A stretch of DNA of 64,000 nucleotides from contig KL647300.1 in assembly GCA_000727475.1 (NCBI GenBank), positions 129,881 to 193,880 of the forward strand. Reading direction: 5' to 3'. Shown here piece by piece: positions 22,706 through 34,484 of the stretch; position 1 is the stretch's first letter; the number at the start of each line of letters is the position of its first letter. The position numbers and the translations under genes were made by a program. This DNA is from Sarcocystis neurona (Eukaryota > Apicomplexa > Conoidasida > Eucoccidiorida > Sarcocystidae). The notes below the pieces were generated by a model, which was not told the DNA's origin, did not search any database, and worked only from the letters and a program-made list of their open reading frames with translations.

Positions 22706-24425
22706 ATGGTTGCTCCTATGGTCTCAACAAGGCGCTTTAATGCGCGCAAGGGCAGCGGCGTACATCGAATTATTCTGTATATATGTGCCCTCACCTGCCT
22801 TGCGGTAGGCTTGGGAACCGCCAAAGCATATGATGTTTCAGGAGGTAAGACTCTGGTCCCCACCCACCCCATTTGTATGGAGGTGACGCGTTATGAAGTT
22901 CAGGCGATGAATACGTCAACCATTTAACAACGCAGTGATGCATGTGTGCAGAGAAAGGAAATTGTGCAGTGTTTGATGAGACATATCTCGGGGAACAGTT
23001 TCATGCCCAGGGAAACATCTGTGAGACGCGAGTCATGCAACCTTTGCTGTTGCTTCGCTGTAAGCTGCGGCAGTGCTCTCCATGTGCACGATGTCCATTC
23101 AGGCGACACTACAAATATGATATTTAGCGACAGGTTTCAGCGTGTCAATACGTACGTGGGAGAAAGTTTGCAAGGAATGTTTTTCGTTCTGCTCTGCTAG
23201 TCATCGCAAGTCATCACATGTGGATGTGAAGCACACTGTTGAATATGACACATCGCGAGTGAATACGTGTGTAGTTGTGCACGCATCTTGCGCGCAAGTC
23301 AGCGAGCATATGTTTCGAACAATGGAGAAATATGTGTTTATTTGACGACACAGTCACATGGGAAAATGCACCAAGACGCGCAGAAATGACACAGCGGACT
23401 GTTTCATTCGAATAGTGTTCGTGTCGCGTACATGTAGCTTTCTCACCCAATAACAACGCATTTTTACCCAGTGGAAGGCTGCGTTTGAGTAAAACAGCTT
23501 TCTCCACAATGTACACGACTGTTCCTTGTCTCCGACTGCTCACTGTAATACTTCGGGTGTGTCTTATGTCCTACAGCAGGAGTCTCCTGGCTTGACCTTC
23601 TACTATCGTTCTTCCGTCCAAGGACCTCAACAGGTGAGGTATTCCTGTAAAGATACGCTTTTTGCCAAGTTCAACATTTTAATCGCCAGCTGGCCACGAG
23701 TTCTGCCTCCATCTGGGGGGGTTCTGCCAGAAGAACCGAAAAATATGATGTGTAGACGCAAAGGTGCGTACGCATGTAGGCCTTGACGGATAGTGACAAT
23801 TCTACGGCACTAGCACGTAGGACAAACAATTGTGTGCTGCGTTTGAAACCATCGATTCCATTGTGTGCAACTAGTGGAAAGCTTGCTGCGACTATCTGTG
23901 GGATTTTTTCCCGTATAGGGACTTCTTATCATAAAGTTACACCTGTAACTGGTATAATTTTTGCCCTCCAGGCGAAACAGTTGATACGGAGCAGTTTCTG
24001 ATGCAAGACGGGATAACAGCTTCGCCCCATCCACTCAGCCCCGGTGCCTTCGCATTTCTCTTCCCATACAATGCTAATAAAGACTATGAAGAAGGTGATA
24101 GGCGCTTCCCTAGAGCATAGAGACGAGACAACACCCGATGTCCCTTAAGTATATACTAAAGGTTTTGAGCTTGTACGGAAGCGCGTGCGAGTACACACGT
24201 CGGCACGCGCATCTGCACCCTTCGCATGCTCCTTCTTGATAACCTAGCATTTCTGCTACCTTCGATGCGTGTCCACTTTCTACAGTTTCCGCCCTTTATG
24301 CCAAATATGGCGATGGTAAGTGAAATTGAGTCCTGGCCTGTACATCATCAAAAGACAGTGAGCAACAGCGGGCAAAAACAAAGAAGCTGCGCGTGCCCAG
24401 AAAAGGCCCTAGGCACGTAGAGTAG
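22706..24425 (+). CDS. Small predicted secreted protein, five phase-1 exons (family copy 1)
   Basis: Exons: 22706-22844, 23577-23633, 23972-24094, 24286-24315 and 24355-24425, all joined in phase 1, giving about 139 residues. Exon 1 starts at ATG and carries a basic stretch then a hydrophobic core (RIILYICALTCLAVGLGTAK), read as a signal peptide or anchor. Exon 3 carries TVDTEQFLMQDGITASP and the motif GAFAFLFPY. Exons 1-3 match the gene at 27401 in order, phase and sequence (CLAV core; FRP near the end of exon 2; EQFL/EEFL and FAFLFPY in exon 3), which is the main evidence that both are real. Donors are GTAAGA, GTGAGG, GTGATA and GTAAGT. Exon 4 is only 30 nt, and the last acceptor (CATCAAAAG) is poor, so the C-terminus is tentative. 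No function known to me. Confidence 0.5.
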
Positions 24426-27400
24426 CTGCAAGGCTTAAAAGCAGAGCACGACCAGCACCCGCATTACTTTTGTGAGCGTGAGGAAGTTGACAACCCTGGT
24501 GATCGACGCGAATATATACATCAGAGATTTCCGGCTCTTCCGTCACGCACAATGTACGCACGCCCTTTGTGCACGCGCTCCTCATAACAAACTGTGGCGC
24601 GGCAGCTCTACAGGGCCAACATACGTATTCTGTAATGATTCTTTCCGTTCCCGAAATGGTACAGATCCCCTGACAGCATTCGAGTTTCCTGAAGAATGGT
24701 GAGGTCGTCAGTAATCATTGTGCAGGGAAGATAATGCTGCACTGGTAAGCGCTTCTGTTAGTCCGCAGCCTGCTGGATGCGTCAACCTCACATGTTCGTG
24801 AAATGGCCGAAGCCGTTCCTACTCAGCAACCTCACATACACACACCAAAATGTAGATGCGCGCATGCAGGTACGTACACTTCCGTACACGTACGTGCAGA
24901 AGGTGTGTACCTGAATGTACGTCCAACTGTCTTCAAGAGTACGGAATATGTATTACTGGTGTGCCAGATCACACCAGCAAGCTCTTCTCGTCACATTGCC
25001 GAAGACTTTTCTACCGGTCGCATTACACAACTTCGAGTCGTGCAGCTCTCTGTTCTGCGACCCTGCGCTCGTAGTGACAGCATCTTGAACCCAGCAACAC
25101 CAAGCCCAGCCCCGGCCGAAGTTTTTCTGTGTCGCGTCTGCTTTATCTCGAGGTACGAACTGTAAATGTTATCAACCCCGAATCACGACCCCTGCAAAGA
25201 CCCTCGGTAAATCGTTCTGTACTCATGGAGACACCCAGGGAGAAGGCCAGGTGCCACAATAAGAAACATGGCAGCTGCTTATGGAGACTTACACGAGACG
25301 ACTCCAAGCAGGACATCACAAGGGCTACTGGCATTTTCGCCCCCACACATGGAAGACCAACCAAACCTCCTGTGTCTCGAGTGGTAAACAACCATCCAAG
25401 GAATGTAAAACTGAGCTCCACTACGTTCATAAATTTTTCCGAGGTCTTTCCTCAAGGGGTCAGGTTGTCTACTCCCGGGAGGGGCAGTGATGTCGGGGTG
25501 TAAGCGAGTGATGTTAATGCGCAAAGGGGAACACCGGAAAGAATCCGCACACTCATGCTTTCTGTGCATACTGCACTACACCGACGTGTTCACACGGTGG
25601 CTGCGAAGAGGTGGTTGTGGATTATCTGACTTCATGGCAACATCCAAGCCACTCGTGCCCCAGGCGCTGGCAAAATACCTTGATTGATTGTACCTCGAAA
25701 GATTGAATCGACTTTTGCCGTACTCAAACCTTGCACAAAGTTGGCTTCAAGTTTTAATCAGCACAGCGGAAGATACGTCCTCCTGATGTTGTGTGGATCG
25801 TAAGCGGTCAAACTACCTGGACAAGTCCAGCAACTGACAGTGATGGGAGGCCCTGAATTCCACGCCACATCTACTACCCAAAGCAGAAACCACTGTTCCA
25901 CTTCATCGCTCGGCATCAAGCAACGGTCGCAGCATAGTACACAGGAACACCTGTGCTCAACACGGTATCATCCTGAGTGTTTTGTCGCCTCTTCAAAACC
26001 ACCATTTAAACATAGAGTCGTATAACTGGTAGTTGACGCACGCGAGCACGGGCAGAGACTATGAAAGCTGCACGAACACTAAACTCGTGTTTGCGCATTG
26101 TCCGGCGCAAATCTTCCAAGGTTCATAACATACGGACCAAAATATTGCTCGCATCATATTTCCCCACCCGTGTACACGTAGTGCAAGTCTGTTTATGTCT
26201 GGGCTGCGGCTACAAATTTTAGCGGTCTGCGCGTCTCAAGAAAGGATCTACGGCGCGACGCAGGTGGCATGGTCGTCGCCATTGTTGGTGGTTGGCGGAG
26301 GCGACGCATTTAGGAGAAGGCCTGAATGCTTCGCCACCATCGCTACTACTCTGGATTGTTAATATCACTTCGGCAGAGCAATTCTCAGTTTCTTTCATGT
26401 GCAACCGCCGTTGAACGTTCCCGGATCTCAAAAATGATGAGTGGAAAGAATGTAAGCCTTTTATTAACGTCCTGTATTTTATTTCACCTGTCCCGCGTGA
26501 CAAAACAGTACCACAGCAGGGGTGCAGAGACCTAAAATTTATCAGTGGCTCCCGCCGCTTCACCTGCAAGCTACTTACAAGTGAAAAGTTGTCGTACTTG
26601 GCAGTTGTTTTTCTCTGTTGTTTTGCGTCCTGAACAAGCGTGGCAAATATCCGTCGGCGTGTAGAGAAATACGGCGAAACATCCGGCACATGCGGTATCT
26701 CTGTACGCTCACGCACACCGTCCTTAACTAGAGTACAAGACTATTGATTTTCCAGTGAGGGGACATCCGTGCGTAGCGTTCTGAGAGCCGTAGTGTACTG
26801 CTGACAATTTACTGCTCTATGCACTGCCACGTTGGCGTTGTTGGCACCGTGCACGTCGTTCATGCAACTACGGAATTAAACGTTGGTGTTTGTGTCCGCT
26901 CTTCGTCGGATGCTGCTCACTAGTGCAGAGATATGACATGAAAGCTGCTGTTTGAACAGTGGTGGATGTTCCACGATCCACACTCACCCGCCTATCGCAA
27001 GACTTAATTTTTTGAGGATGTTTCCTTGTGGTTCTCCCGCCTCTTGCTACTAGTGTCCGTTGAGAATGTTACGTGGACGTGGACTTTCTGCGCCTCTCTG
27101 CTAGTGTACAACGTATATGCGGGGACAGGAATGTTTAAGTGACGAGTTTCCTCTCTATCACCTCTTCGCTGAATTTTTCGCTGTGAACTCCTTTCGACAT
27201 GAGCCTCGCACGCGAGGATCATCTACAATATGTACCAGCTGCATACTTACGACATATATTTGTATCTACGTGTCTGCACGCACCTGCGCGGGTACGTGCA
27301 GTTCAGCTCCCTAGGCATCCTCCGCAGCCGGGTACACAGGAACGATACCTCAAGAAGGGTTTTCCAAAGCATCCGTGTTCGCTGCGTGTTAATTTTGCAG
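24426..27400. other. No confirmed gene
   Basis: Only overlapping chance-length frames (for example 25129-25503 plus and 26219-26716 minus) without paired splice sites. The frame of the next gene is open back to an ATG at 27230, so that gene may begin there instead of at an exon boundary at 27401. Confidence 0.3.
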
Positions 27401-29145
27401 TTGTCAGCACCGAAATTGACCGCAGACGTCTTGGCGAAGAAGGTGAATGCAGCACGCAAGTCGAAGGTGAATGGAATCCTCCTGACGTCCGCCATCGTGT
27501 GCCTTGCGGTCTCGTCGAAAAGCGCAGAAGGGTCGGCCACCGCCGCAGGTGAGCATTGAGCGCTCTTCGTTGCCTTGCGGGCAGTCACCACATTTGCAAT
27601 CGGGAGTCGCGTTTTTTGGCAGAAGTTTCTCGGGCGACGTCATGTAAACCTAGTGTAGGCACTCAGGCGACAGCCTGAACTGACACTCTCTAATGTCAAA
27701 ATATTTATATGGTGGCCCTAAGACATGGAATTTTCCAGTGCCACAAAATCATACGCATTTAAACCAAAACATGAACCCGAGCCCGTGCTTCCGACCCCTG
27801 AACGTGGTCGCTACTTTCTAAGTGTCAACCTGCATACTCTGTCGCTGGACAACCGGCCGTTGGTACCAAGGCCTGAGATCCACCCCTTGTTTCTGATGCT
27901 TCCGCTACCGGTCATCGTGTGTTTGCTCTGCAGAGAATACAGCAAAGGAGGGAGCATCCGCGAGGCCGGCGTTCCGTCCACAAAACGCTGCAGGTAACTT
28001 AATTTTTGGGGTTTGACTTTAGAGGAGGCCACGGGAATGTACGGGAGAACGAGAATCTTGACACTTCCCTACGACACTGTGTAAACACAGAGTAGAGCGA
28101 GCCTCGGAGGGGCAGCAGTTGCAAGTACAAGTGCCTGGGCTTGCGACTCGTCTGAGGCAGAACGACGGCGTCACGGCAATTCACATCGCACTCCACGGGT
28201 GTGGTACCACACTACGCGTGTATTAGTGTAGAGTATGCTGAGTAGTTCACGGGGCATTTTGACAAAATGCGTTGAGACTACTACGACGCCCGCTTTTTGT
28301 GTATAGCTGCTACGCAGGTGTTAAGGTGACAGCTGAAGAGTTTTTGAAGGAAGACCGCATTGAGCCCCCCATTGCTCGACCCAGCCGGGGTTATTTCGCT
28401 TTTCTCTTCCCTTACGACAATCCGTTAATTGCATCCCATCAAGGTGATGCAGGCTTCTTCTGCAACTTCTTATGAAATTACGAGCTTCACACGGTTACGT
28501 TCGACGACGTTGCTGGGTTTCTTATCTTGTACATATCCAAGCACCTATTGAGATATACACGCAGAAAGCCACACGACGTTGTTGCGAACTGATAAGGACG
28601 TCTTAAAGAACAATTACGCCAGAAGTTACCGCGATACAGCAGTCCACTTTTGATTCACGATTTCATATATCGCACCTGGAGTCGGACGAAATGGTCAGAA
28701 CATGTTGACGTTGTCGCCACCAATTCTTGGAATTTGTCCACAGTGTAACTTTTTCAGAGCGTTGGCATTGATTGGAAGTAAACGTTTGAAAAATGATACT
28801 GACGTTCAGGGTGGCCGCCTGGGACTACTACAGAAACTCAGGAGATAATGTCGAGCTCCACGCCGACACCGTTTTTGACTACAGAGGTAAAAAGTGTTCA
28901 CCATCATAAGAAATCATGAGGGTTCCGTGCAGAACTGGTATCTCGGTTGGCACATCTCGTGGCTCTCGTCGCCTAATAAGAGAACTTATACGGGTGTGGA
29001 GGCAGGTCAATGTACGCCAATTTTCTTTATTTATTTATCAGTAGTACACAGAAGTGCAGAGCCCAAAGTGTTGCTCATCAAGTATATGTCTGCAGATGAT
29101 CAGTGCTCGGGAGTCCAGATTGAGTGGTCGTTGGCTAGAAATTAG
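27401..29145 (+). CDS. Small predicted secreted protein, phase-1 exons (family copy 2)
   Basis: Exons: 27401-27548 (after TTAATTTTGCAG, or starting at the in-frame ATG at 27230), 27934-27993, 28318-28443 and probably 29042-29145 ending at TAG. Exon 1 carries VNAARKSKVNGILLTSAIVC then LAVSSKSAEG, a signal-type core homologous to copy 1. Exon 2 ends FRPQNAAG, where copy 1 has FRPRTSTG. Exon 3 reads VTAEEFLKEDRIEPPIARPS then RGYFAFLFPY. The last exon (PKVLLIKYMSADDQCSGVQI) is in the right phase after TTATTTATCAG. A candidate extra exon at 28834-28886 (STPTPFLTTE) has good sites but ends in phase 0 and does not fit unless it is alternative. No ATG lies within the 27401 exon itself. Confidence 0.5.
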
Positions 29146-31430
29146 GTGCGCAGTCATGTGCGGAAAGTGGCTGCGAGGGACCGAGAGGGTAACTTGGATC
29201 GTTTAGGAGGGGCAGCGACCGCTTTCTCTGTTCCTTATTTGACACGTAGGTGTAGACGTAGAAAGTCACACGCAGCAGTTGTGAACTGACAACAGTACCT
29301 CTGACACAGTACGGTGCACTTCGGCTGTTTAGATTACGGCGCGCGTTCTCCCTTGAATTCTTGGACACGGCGGTCCACAGAGGGCGTGAAGTCAGAAGAA
29401 CGTTAAGGTGGTTTTTGTGGTGCACGTGATTGAGCTTTTCTCTGTGTGTGGGGTTTGGCGACGCAGACGCCCGAAGACATTGGCTACGACCAGAGGGGAG
29501 ATGGGAGGATTTAATCACAGTTTCTGCTCTTTGCAAGGGAGCCCTTTTTTAAGGGTCTGTTCCTCGACTTAGTGACCACTCGGTCATTTTGTTTGGTTAT
29601 AAACGCTTTTGAAAGATGATGGAAATGCACCACCCACTACTTAGTACACTCATTTGCACATGCGGCCCTCACGATGTGATTAAGCAGAACTTTGGGTTCT
29701 GCACCGCTAACCTGGTACAGAAAGGGCTGAACAGTGTATCTCAAGTGAGTTGCTTAGAAGTTTGCATTTTCGGTAATACACTGCAGTGCTGTAGCTGCGC
29801 GAGAGTGAGTTTTTGAAACGGAGGAAACGAAGGGCAACCCTCTCACAGCGAACGTCACCATGCGCCTCTATGAGAGATGGCGCAGAGCCGCTCAAGGGTT
29901 TGGCAGGACTATTACAAAGATGAGGTGAGTAAGAAAGCTTTCTTGGTGTGAAAGAGGAGCCAAAACGGCGGTCTGCCTAAATGAAGGCCCTAAGGTTTCG
30001 TTATTGAGGTTTCAGTTGTCGACCTTTCGAACACGCCCCAGAACATACGGGGGCGTTGCACGTAGTACTTTGCTTCTTCTGCATGGTGGAATCCAGTTCT
30101 TGCTAACTGACAAAATGTGTGTAATGAGTATAATAGTGCAGAGATAGCGGAACAAGGCAGGAATCATCACCTCAAAACAGAAGGGAGGTACGTGGTGAAT
30201 AAAGGACGACCGCACTACTGTGTGCTTGTGCACAAACTGAGCCTCGTACGCCGTGAATTTACGGTTCATACGTGGCAGCGTTGCATGCTGTGGTTTCACG
30301 TGGCGGCCTCCAGAAATCCTACGTATCGGGATGGACAGATGCAGGTCTAAAAAAGTGCGCGCAGCATGGGTGCGTCACCACGCTTCGCTGCTGCTTTACC
30401 CCCTGTCACGTGAGCTCGGGTGAGCCAGGCTGGCCGTGGCCGCGGCGGGAGAGGTCTGCACGAGCACGCAGCAAGTGCCGTTGGACCTCTCTACGGCTGC
30501 TTCCGTCTCTGGAGACGTTTTTGACAGGTTGGTAGTCACACGTTCAAATAAACAAGAGCGCGACACGTCAAGCGGCTCTCTACCGTGCACAAGGGACAAT
30601 CCACAGTACCATCAGACAATACGAGTGAACTCATCGCACAACGACTACTAGCCGAGATGCTCCCGGCTGAGTGACAAGGTGCAGCAGCTGTGGCGCCAAA
30701 TTTTTCGCCATCAAAGAGATGATTGTTTCATTCATAGCAGTACTACACTTGTTCACGCGGACTCGACATTTCCAAAGACAACAAATACACGAAACGGCGT
30801 TTTGTCTTAGCATCCCCAGTCCTTTTTTAAGATAGAAGTGGGACGTTAGAGGGGAGACCTTTTGTCTATGCAAACAGAAACTTGTGCCACGCGTATGGGC
30901 GCTTGCTTTTGGCTCCCCCTTGCAAACGTGTGTGAATCTTCGAGGGGAAAGAGCAAATGACCGGCGGCGGTGGCTTCGTGTTTTCCCTTTCAACTGGAGG
31001 CGGGGATGTGCTATAGACCCTGATATTCAGGTAGAGTGTACGCGGTGAGGCGTCATCTTTCGCCAGTATTTATTCAGATAAGGAGACTCTTGTATGCATG
31101 GCTTTGCGACACTACAGAGTCGCACTTTCCCGCAGACTGCTTATACGTAACAGTTTCGACTGCACCTCAAAAATACATGATTGTATCCGTTGCTACCCAG
31201 GGCGCCAGTTGTCCGCGAAGGTAGCTACCTACTTGGTAGAACTGTTATCCCTGTTAAAAGCAGTTGGTGTGCGACTATATGAATAGAAACCGTTTGTGTG
31301 CCTCTGGTACGGAAACAAGCACTATTTTCGTTGACTCTGAAGTATCAAATTCGGAGATGCCCTAGTCACTTGTGTGTCTATGTTAAGTGTTACGTCACCA
31401 AGTCGATTTGAATGACACCGAGGTGTCAAG
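29146..31430. other. No confirmed gene
   Basis: Repeat-free sequence with short frames in both directions. Nothing with paired splice signals and coding-like composition was found. Confidence 0.3.
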
Positions 31431-31648
31431 AGAGCTACACCACTGGGTTGGCACACGTCGGACAAGCCGAAAGTTGTTCAGCACTCTGTGACGCCCTGCG
31501 CAGTTTTGCCCAGTTGCATATACAGGGCTCCGACCCGCCACGTGTTGACGCCCACCTCCATGGTGGAAAGGTTGAGATGGAGAGCGGGCAGCGCCTTGAC
31601 GTGTCTCGCTCGCCCGCAATGTTTTATGCCCTGCAGTACACAATATAG
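31431..31648 (+). CDS. Possible terminal exon of an unrecognised gene
   Basis: After a weak acceptor (GTGTCAAG) a frame runs 72 codons to TAG with coding-like composition: ESYTTGLAHVGQAESCSALC, then DAHLHGGKVEMESGQRLDVS and RSPAMFYALQ. In phase-1 style it would fit the neighbours. The opposite strand is also open across most of it, and no upstream exon was found, so this may be chance. Confidence 0.25.
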
Positions 31649-32654
31649 AAGTAGTGATCTCTATCATTGAAAAATATCCTCAGGAAGGTAACAGGCAGGA
31701 CAAATCAGTTGTGCAGGAAGCCGGGCATGCGACGCGCTCCCGTGGTTTCAGAATTCAGGGTGCACAGCGGAGACACACGGGGGAGAAGAAGCGTCGAGAC
31801 GTTGTCTCCCTATGCGCGTACACAGTACGCAGTATAAAGCATTGAAGCGGCTAATGCTGATGGACTTGTTTACATCAAGGTTACCGTTATCTAACGCGTC
31901 AGATATTTTTTAGCAGTTGCTGCGAAGTGCTACGCAGCGGAGTGAACTGGTCCTATAAAAAACCCTGAGAGACCATACGTTTTTGCGTATGTGTAGTTAA
32001 ACACAGGCGGAATAGGATGTCCGACTCGTGAGACACGTCCATCGGCAACCATTTCCTCGATGCTGCCGGAGGTGAATATACGCACACGTCCGAGGCCTTC
32101 TTCACTGTATGCGTCGGATGAATGGACACGATTATGGCTGGAGCTGGTCTTGCCTGAGTGTGCCGTGCAGCGCGGCAAAGGTGGACGACACGCAGAGAAC
32201 GCATGCCGTACATACTGCAGAAAGATGCACGGATAAGGGCATATACGAATCAACGCCAACACTGTCTGGCGGGAGTTACTACGTTGTCACCGTAATCCTG
32301 TGCGTGCAGATCGTCTCCAGTTAAAGGTGTCCTTTTTGGCAGCAAAGTAGGCCTCGTCACTACGTGTTCATATGGAAAGGAAGCACCTCGCGTATCGCTT
32401 GGACGTGCCCAGTGTCAAATTGACTGTCGCACCATGCGTCTTCTGGCCCCCCTTCTTCACATTTATCAGTTTATCTTGCCGCGCTGCACTGGAAAGGGTT
32501 TTAAGTCAGTGCAGTAGAAGAAATGCCGGTCGAGACGTCACAAAGGCAGTGTTCCAGTATACGGCGTGCGTCTTGAAGCGCCCGCCAGAGCTCATCTTCC
32601 GCCTTCCCGACGCCCGCAACACGCGTTCGGTTGTAACATAGCGACCCCGTTTAC
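31649..32654. other. No confirmed exon; possible downstream part of a minus-strand gene
   Basis: A minus-strand frame 32262-31930 follows a good acceptor (CATCTTTCTGCAG at 32219) and contains SIEEMVADGRV and PIPPVF, faintly like exon 3 of the family copies (AEEFLKEDRI, EPPIA). The phase does not match, so it is not called. A plus frame at 31654-31845 is basic with no good boundaries. Confidence 0.2.
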
Positions 32655-32820
32655 CGGTGGATGGCGCGCTGGGAGAAGCGGTCGTTAACATCGGGAGGAG
32701 AAAAAGCCTCAGACCACGCCGTGTAGCCAGCGTATAGGATGTCGTCTGTACTGCACGTTTTTGGGAAAAAGTGCTGAATTCCGCCAGAAAAAGCCACGAG
32801 ATGCGCCGTCCGGTGAGCAT
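32655..32820 (-). CDS. Possible first exon with signal-like end, phase-1 donor
   Basis: An ATG at 32820 opens 55 codons ending at a GTAAAC donor in phase 1. The last 25 residues (ATRRGLRLFLLPMLTTASPS then APSTG) resemble the end of exon 1 in the family copies: Arg-rich, hydrophobic core, small residues, then Gly split by the intron. The following exons on the minus strand were not found with matching phase, so this is a lead more than a gene. Confidence 0.3.
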
Positions 32821-34358
32821 ACAGCGGTTCGCCTGCGGCGAGACGGGTCCGCGTGCACCTGAGGCGCCAGTGGCATACCTGTGAGCCCCTCGCCCGGGGT
32901 TTCCACGAGAAAGATGTTCTATTTAATCCAGTCAAGGGTTAAGGTGAAGCGTGTAGGAAGGTCGTTACTCGTAGATGCAGCGTGGTGGGTCTTTGTATAC
33001 TATTCGGCCCTCCCGATGTACGGATTTTTATACGGGCGTTAGGGGCGGCTGGGTTAGTACTAGCGAGTGGGTGAGATTGACCCGATTAAGTGGACTGTGG
33101 CGCTGTGGGGACAAGTGGTGTCTGGTCCGCGTCAGACGTGCAGGACACAAACCAGATTTACTGTGTATCACCCAAGTACTAAACTTTACAAATGTTCTTA
33201 CGATGCAATCAACCGAGAGCACTCCGTACTTTGGTGGTGCAGTGAACCGAAAACATCCCAGACTGATGCACTGTTATTCTCTATGGCGGAAAATCCCGGT
33301 CGACGCGCTACCCAGCACGGGTGGCCACGAAGAGACTCCCAGGTGCGGCCCCACTGCTGCAGTTCTTCGTCCCAGCTAATAAACGTATATGAATGTGAAC
33401 GCTTTCAATGAAGGCGCAGGTATATCACGCGTGGGGATGCACAGGGCTGGCACCCTATCTGGGGTCGACAAACTGTAGGAGACGCTGGATTCGTTGTCTC
33501 TACTTTACCACACGCGAGAAGCGCATCGCGACTGCACGGGTGCAGCTGGCGTCCTGGCCAGGTCCTTCAGTTTCAACAGCGCAAGAAAGACGTACCTCTA
33601 TGAATGTTTATCATTCCACTCGTGTATTCTGTGCTGTATGTAGGCAAGACACCGGCTTCCCTCCACATGTTGGAAACGAGTGACTGCTCCCCGTTGGTAC
33701 GCGTCCCTGACTTCGTACGGTAAACGCCATCTCCTAGCCTTCGGGTTGGTGTTGGTTCTGCTGACACAAATTGCAATCGGATCTTCTCCATGGACGAGGG
33801 ACCGCCTTCAACGGGGCGAGGTACGCTTAAGCAGCGAACAGCTAGCATGAAATCTGTTGTGCAGAGCGTGTATTGATGTGTATAATTGTAGGTTTTTTCA
33901 AGAAAAGTGTACATGGACGCAGTACAGTTACACAAATGCGGCATTCACTCTGAACTGGTACCAGTGGGATCCATTCACGCATTGCACACAAGTGCGTGCT
34001 CATTTGGAAACCACGTAAATAAGCACACCGTGGCGTACCTTTGCGTGTACCTCTATATGTGCAGCTAAGTGTTCTACGCCAAATATGTGAAGGACTGCAT
34101 GAACAAACTTTTGCTTACCTGCGGATGAGTGAGGTCGCGTACCCTTCTACACAGTTGACTAAGGACGCGTGTGAATTTTCACGTGGCTTCTGTAGTAGAG
34201 TGTGAAGAGTCGCCGTGAAGCGACACAAGCAGTGTGCACCTGATTTGATAAGGGCGCTGGGACACATCAGGTGTTTGTATACGCTTGTTATCTTTTTCCC
34301 TGAACAGCTCACTAGCTGCTTGGATGCCCTTCTGTGTGCGCACAGGACACTTCTGCAG
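32821..34358. other. No confirmed gene; two overlapping plus frames at 32975-33411
   Basis: Frames 32975-33379 and 33067-33411 are both long and both have plausible composition (one with FTVYHPSTKLYKCSYDAINR and five Cys). They cannot both be coding and no convincing acceptor decides between them. Confidence 0.25.
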
Positions 34359-34484
34359 GAGCCGACGAGGGCTGGGAATTCATTTCACGTACGACAGGTA
34401 GAACACCGGTCGACGAAAAGGCACCTTTCGAGAAGGTCTCTGAATCTGTCTCCTCAATTCAAGTGCGTACAATCGAGCCTACAG
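34359..34484 (+). CDS. Single supported exon (phase 1 to phase 1) of an unrecognised gene
   Basis: The acceptor CACTTCTGCAG and the strong donor GTAAGC bound 126 nt open in phase 1, the same length and phase as exon 3 of family copy 2. It reads GADEGWEFISRTTGRTPVDE then KAPFEKVSESVSSIQVRTIE. The second half lines up loosely with the ORF at 37030 (GRPVPTPAPFYEKPSETDI; shared APF, EK, SE). An alternative acceptor 13 nt upstream keeps the frame. Neighbouring exons were not identified. Confidence 0.35.

Noticed and set aside
31930..32262. Minus frame with EEMVADGRV and PIPPVF resembling family exon 3
   Set aside because: Phase does not match the upstream signal-type exon and the similarity is limited to a few residues.
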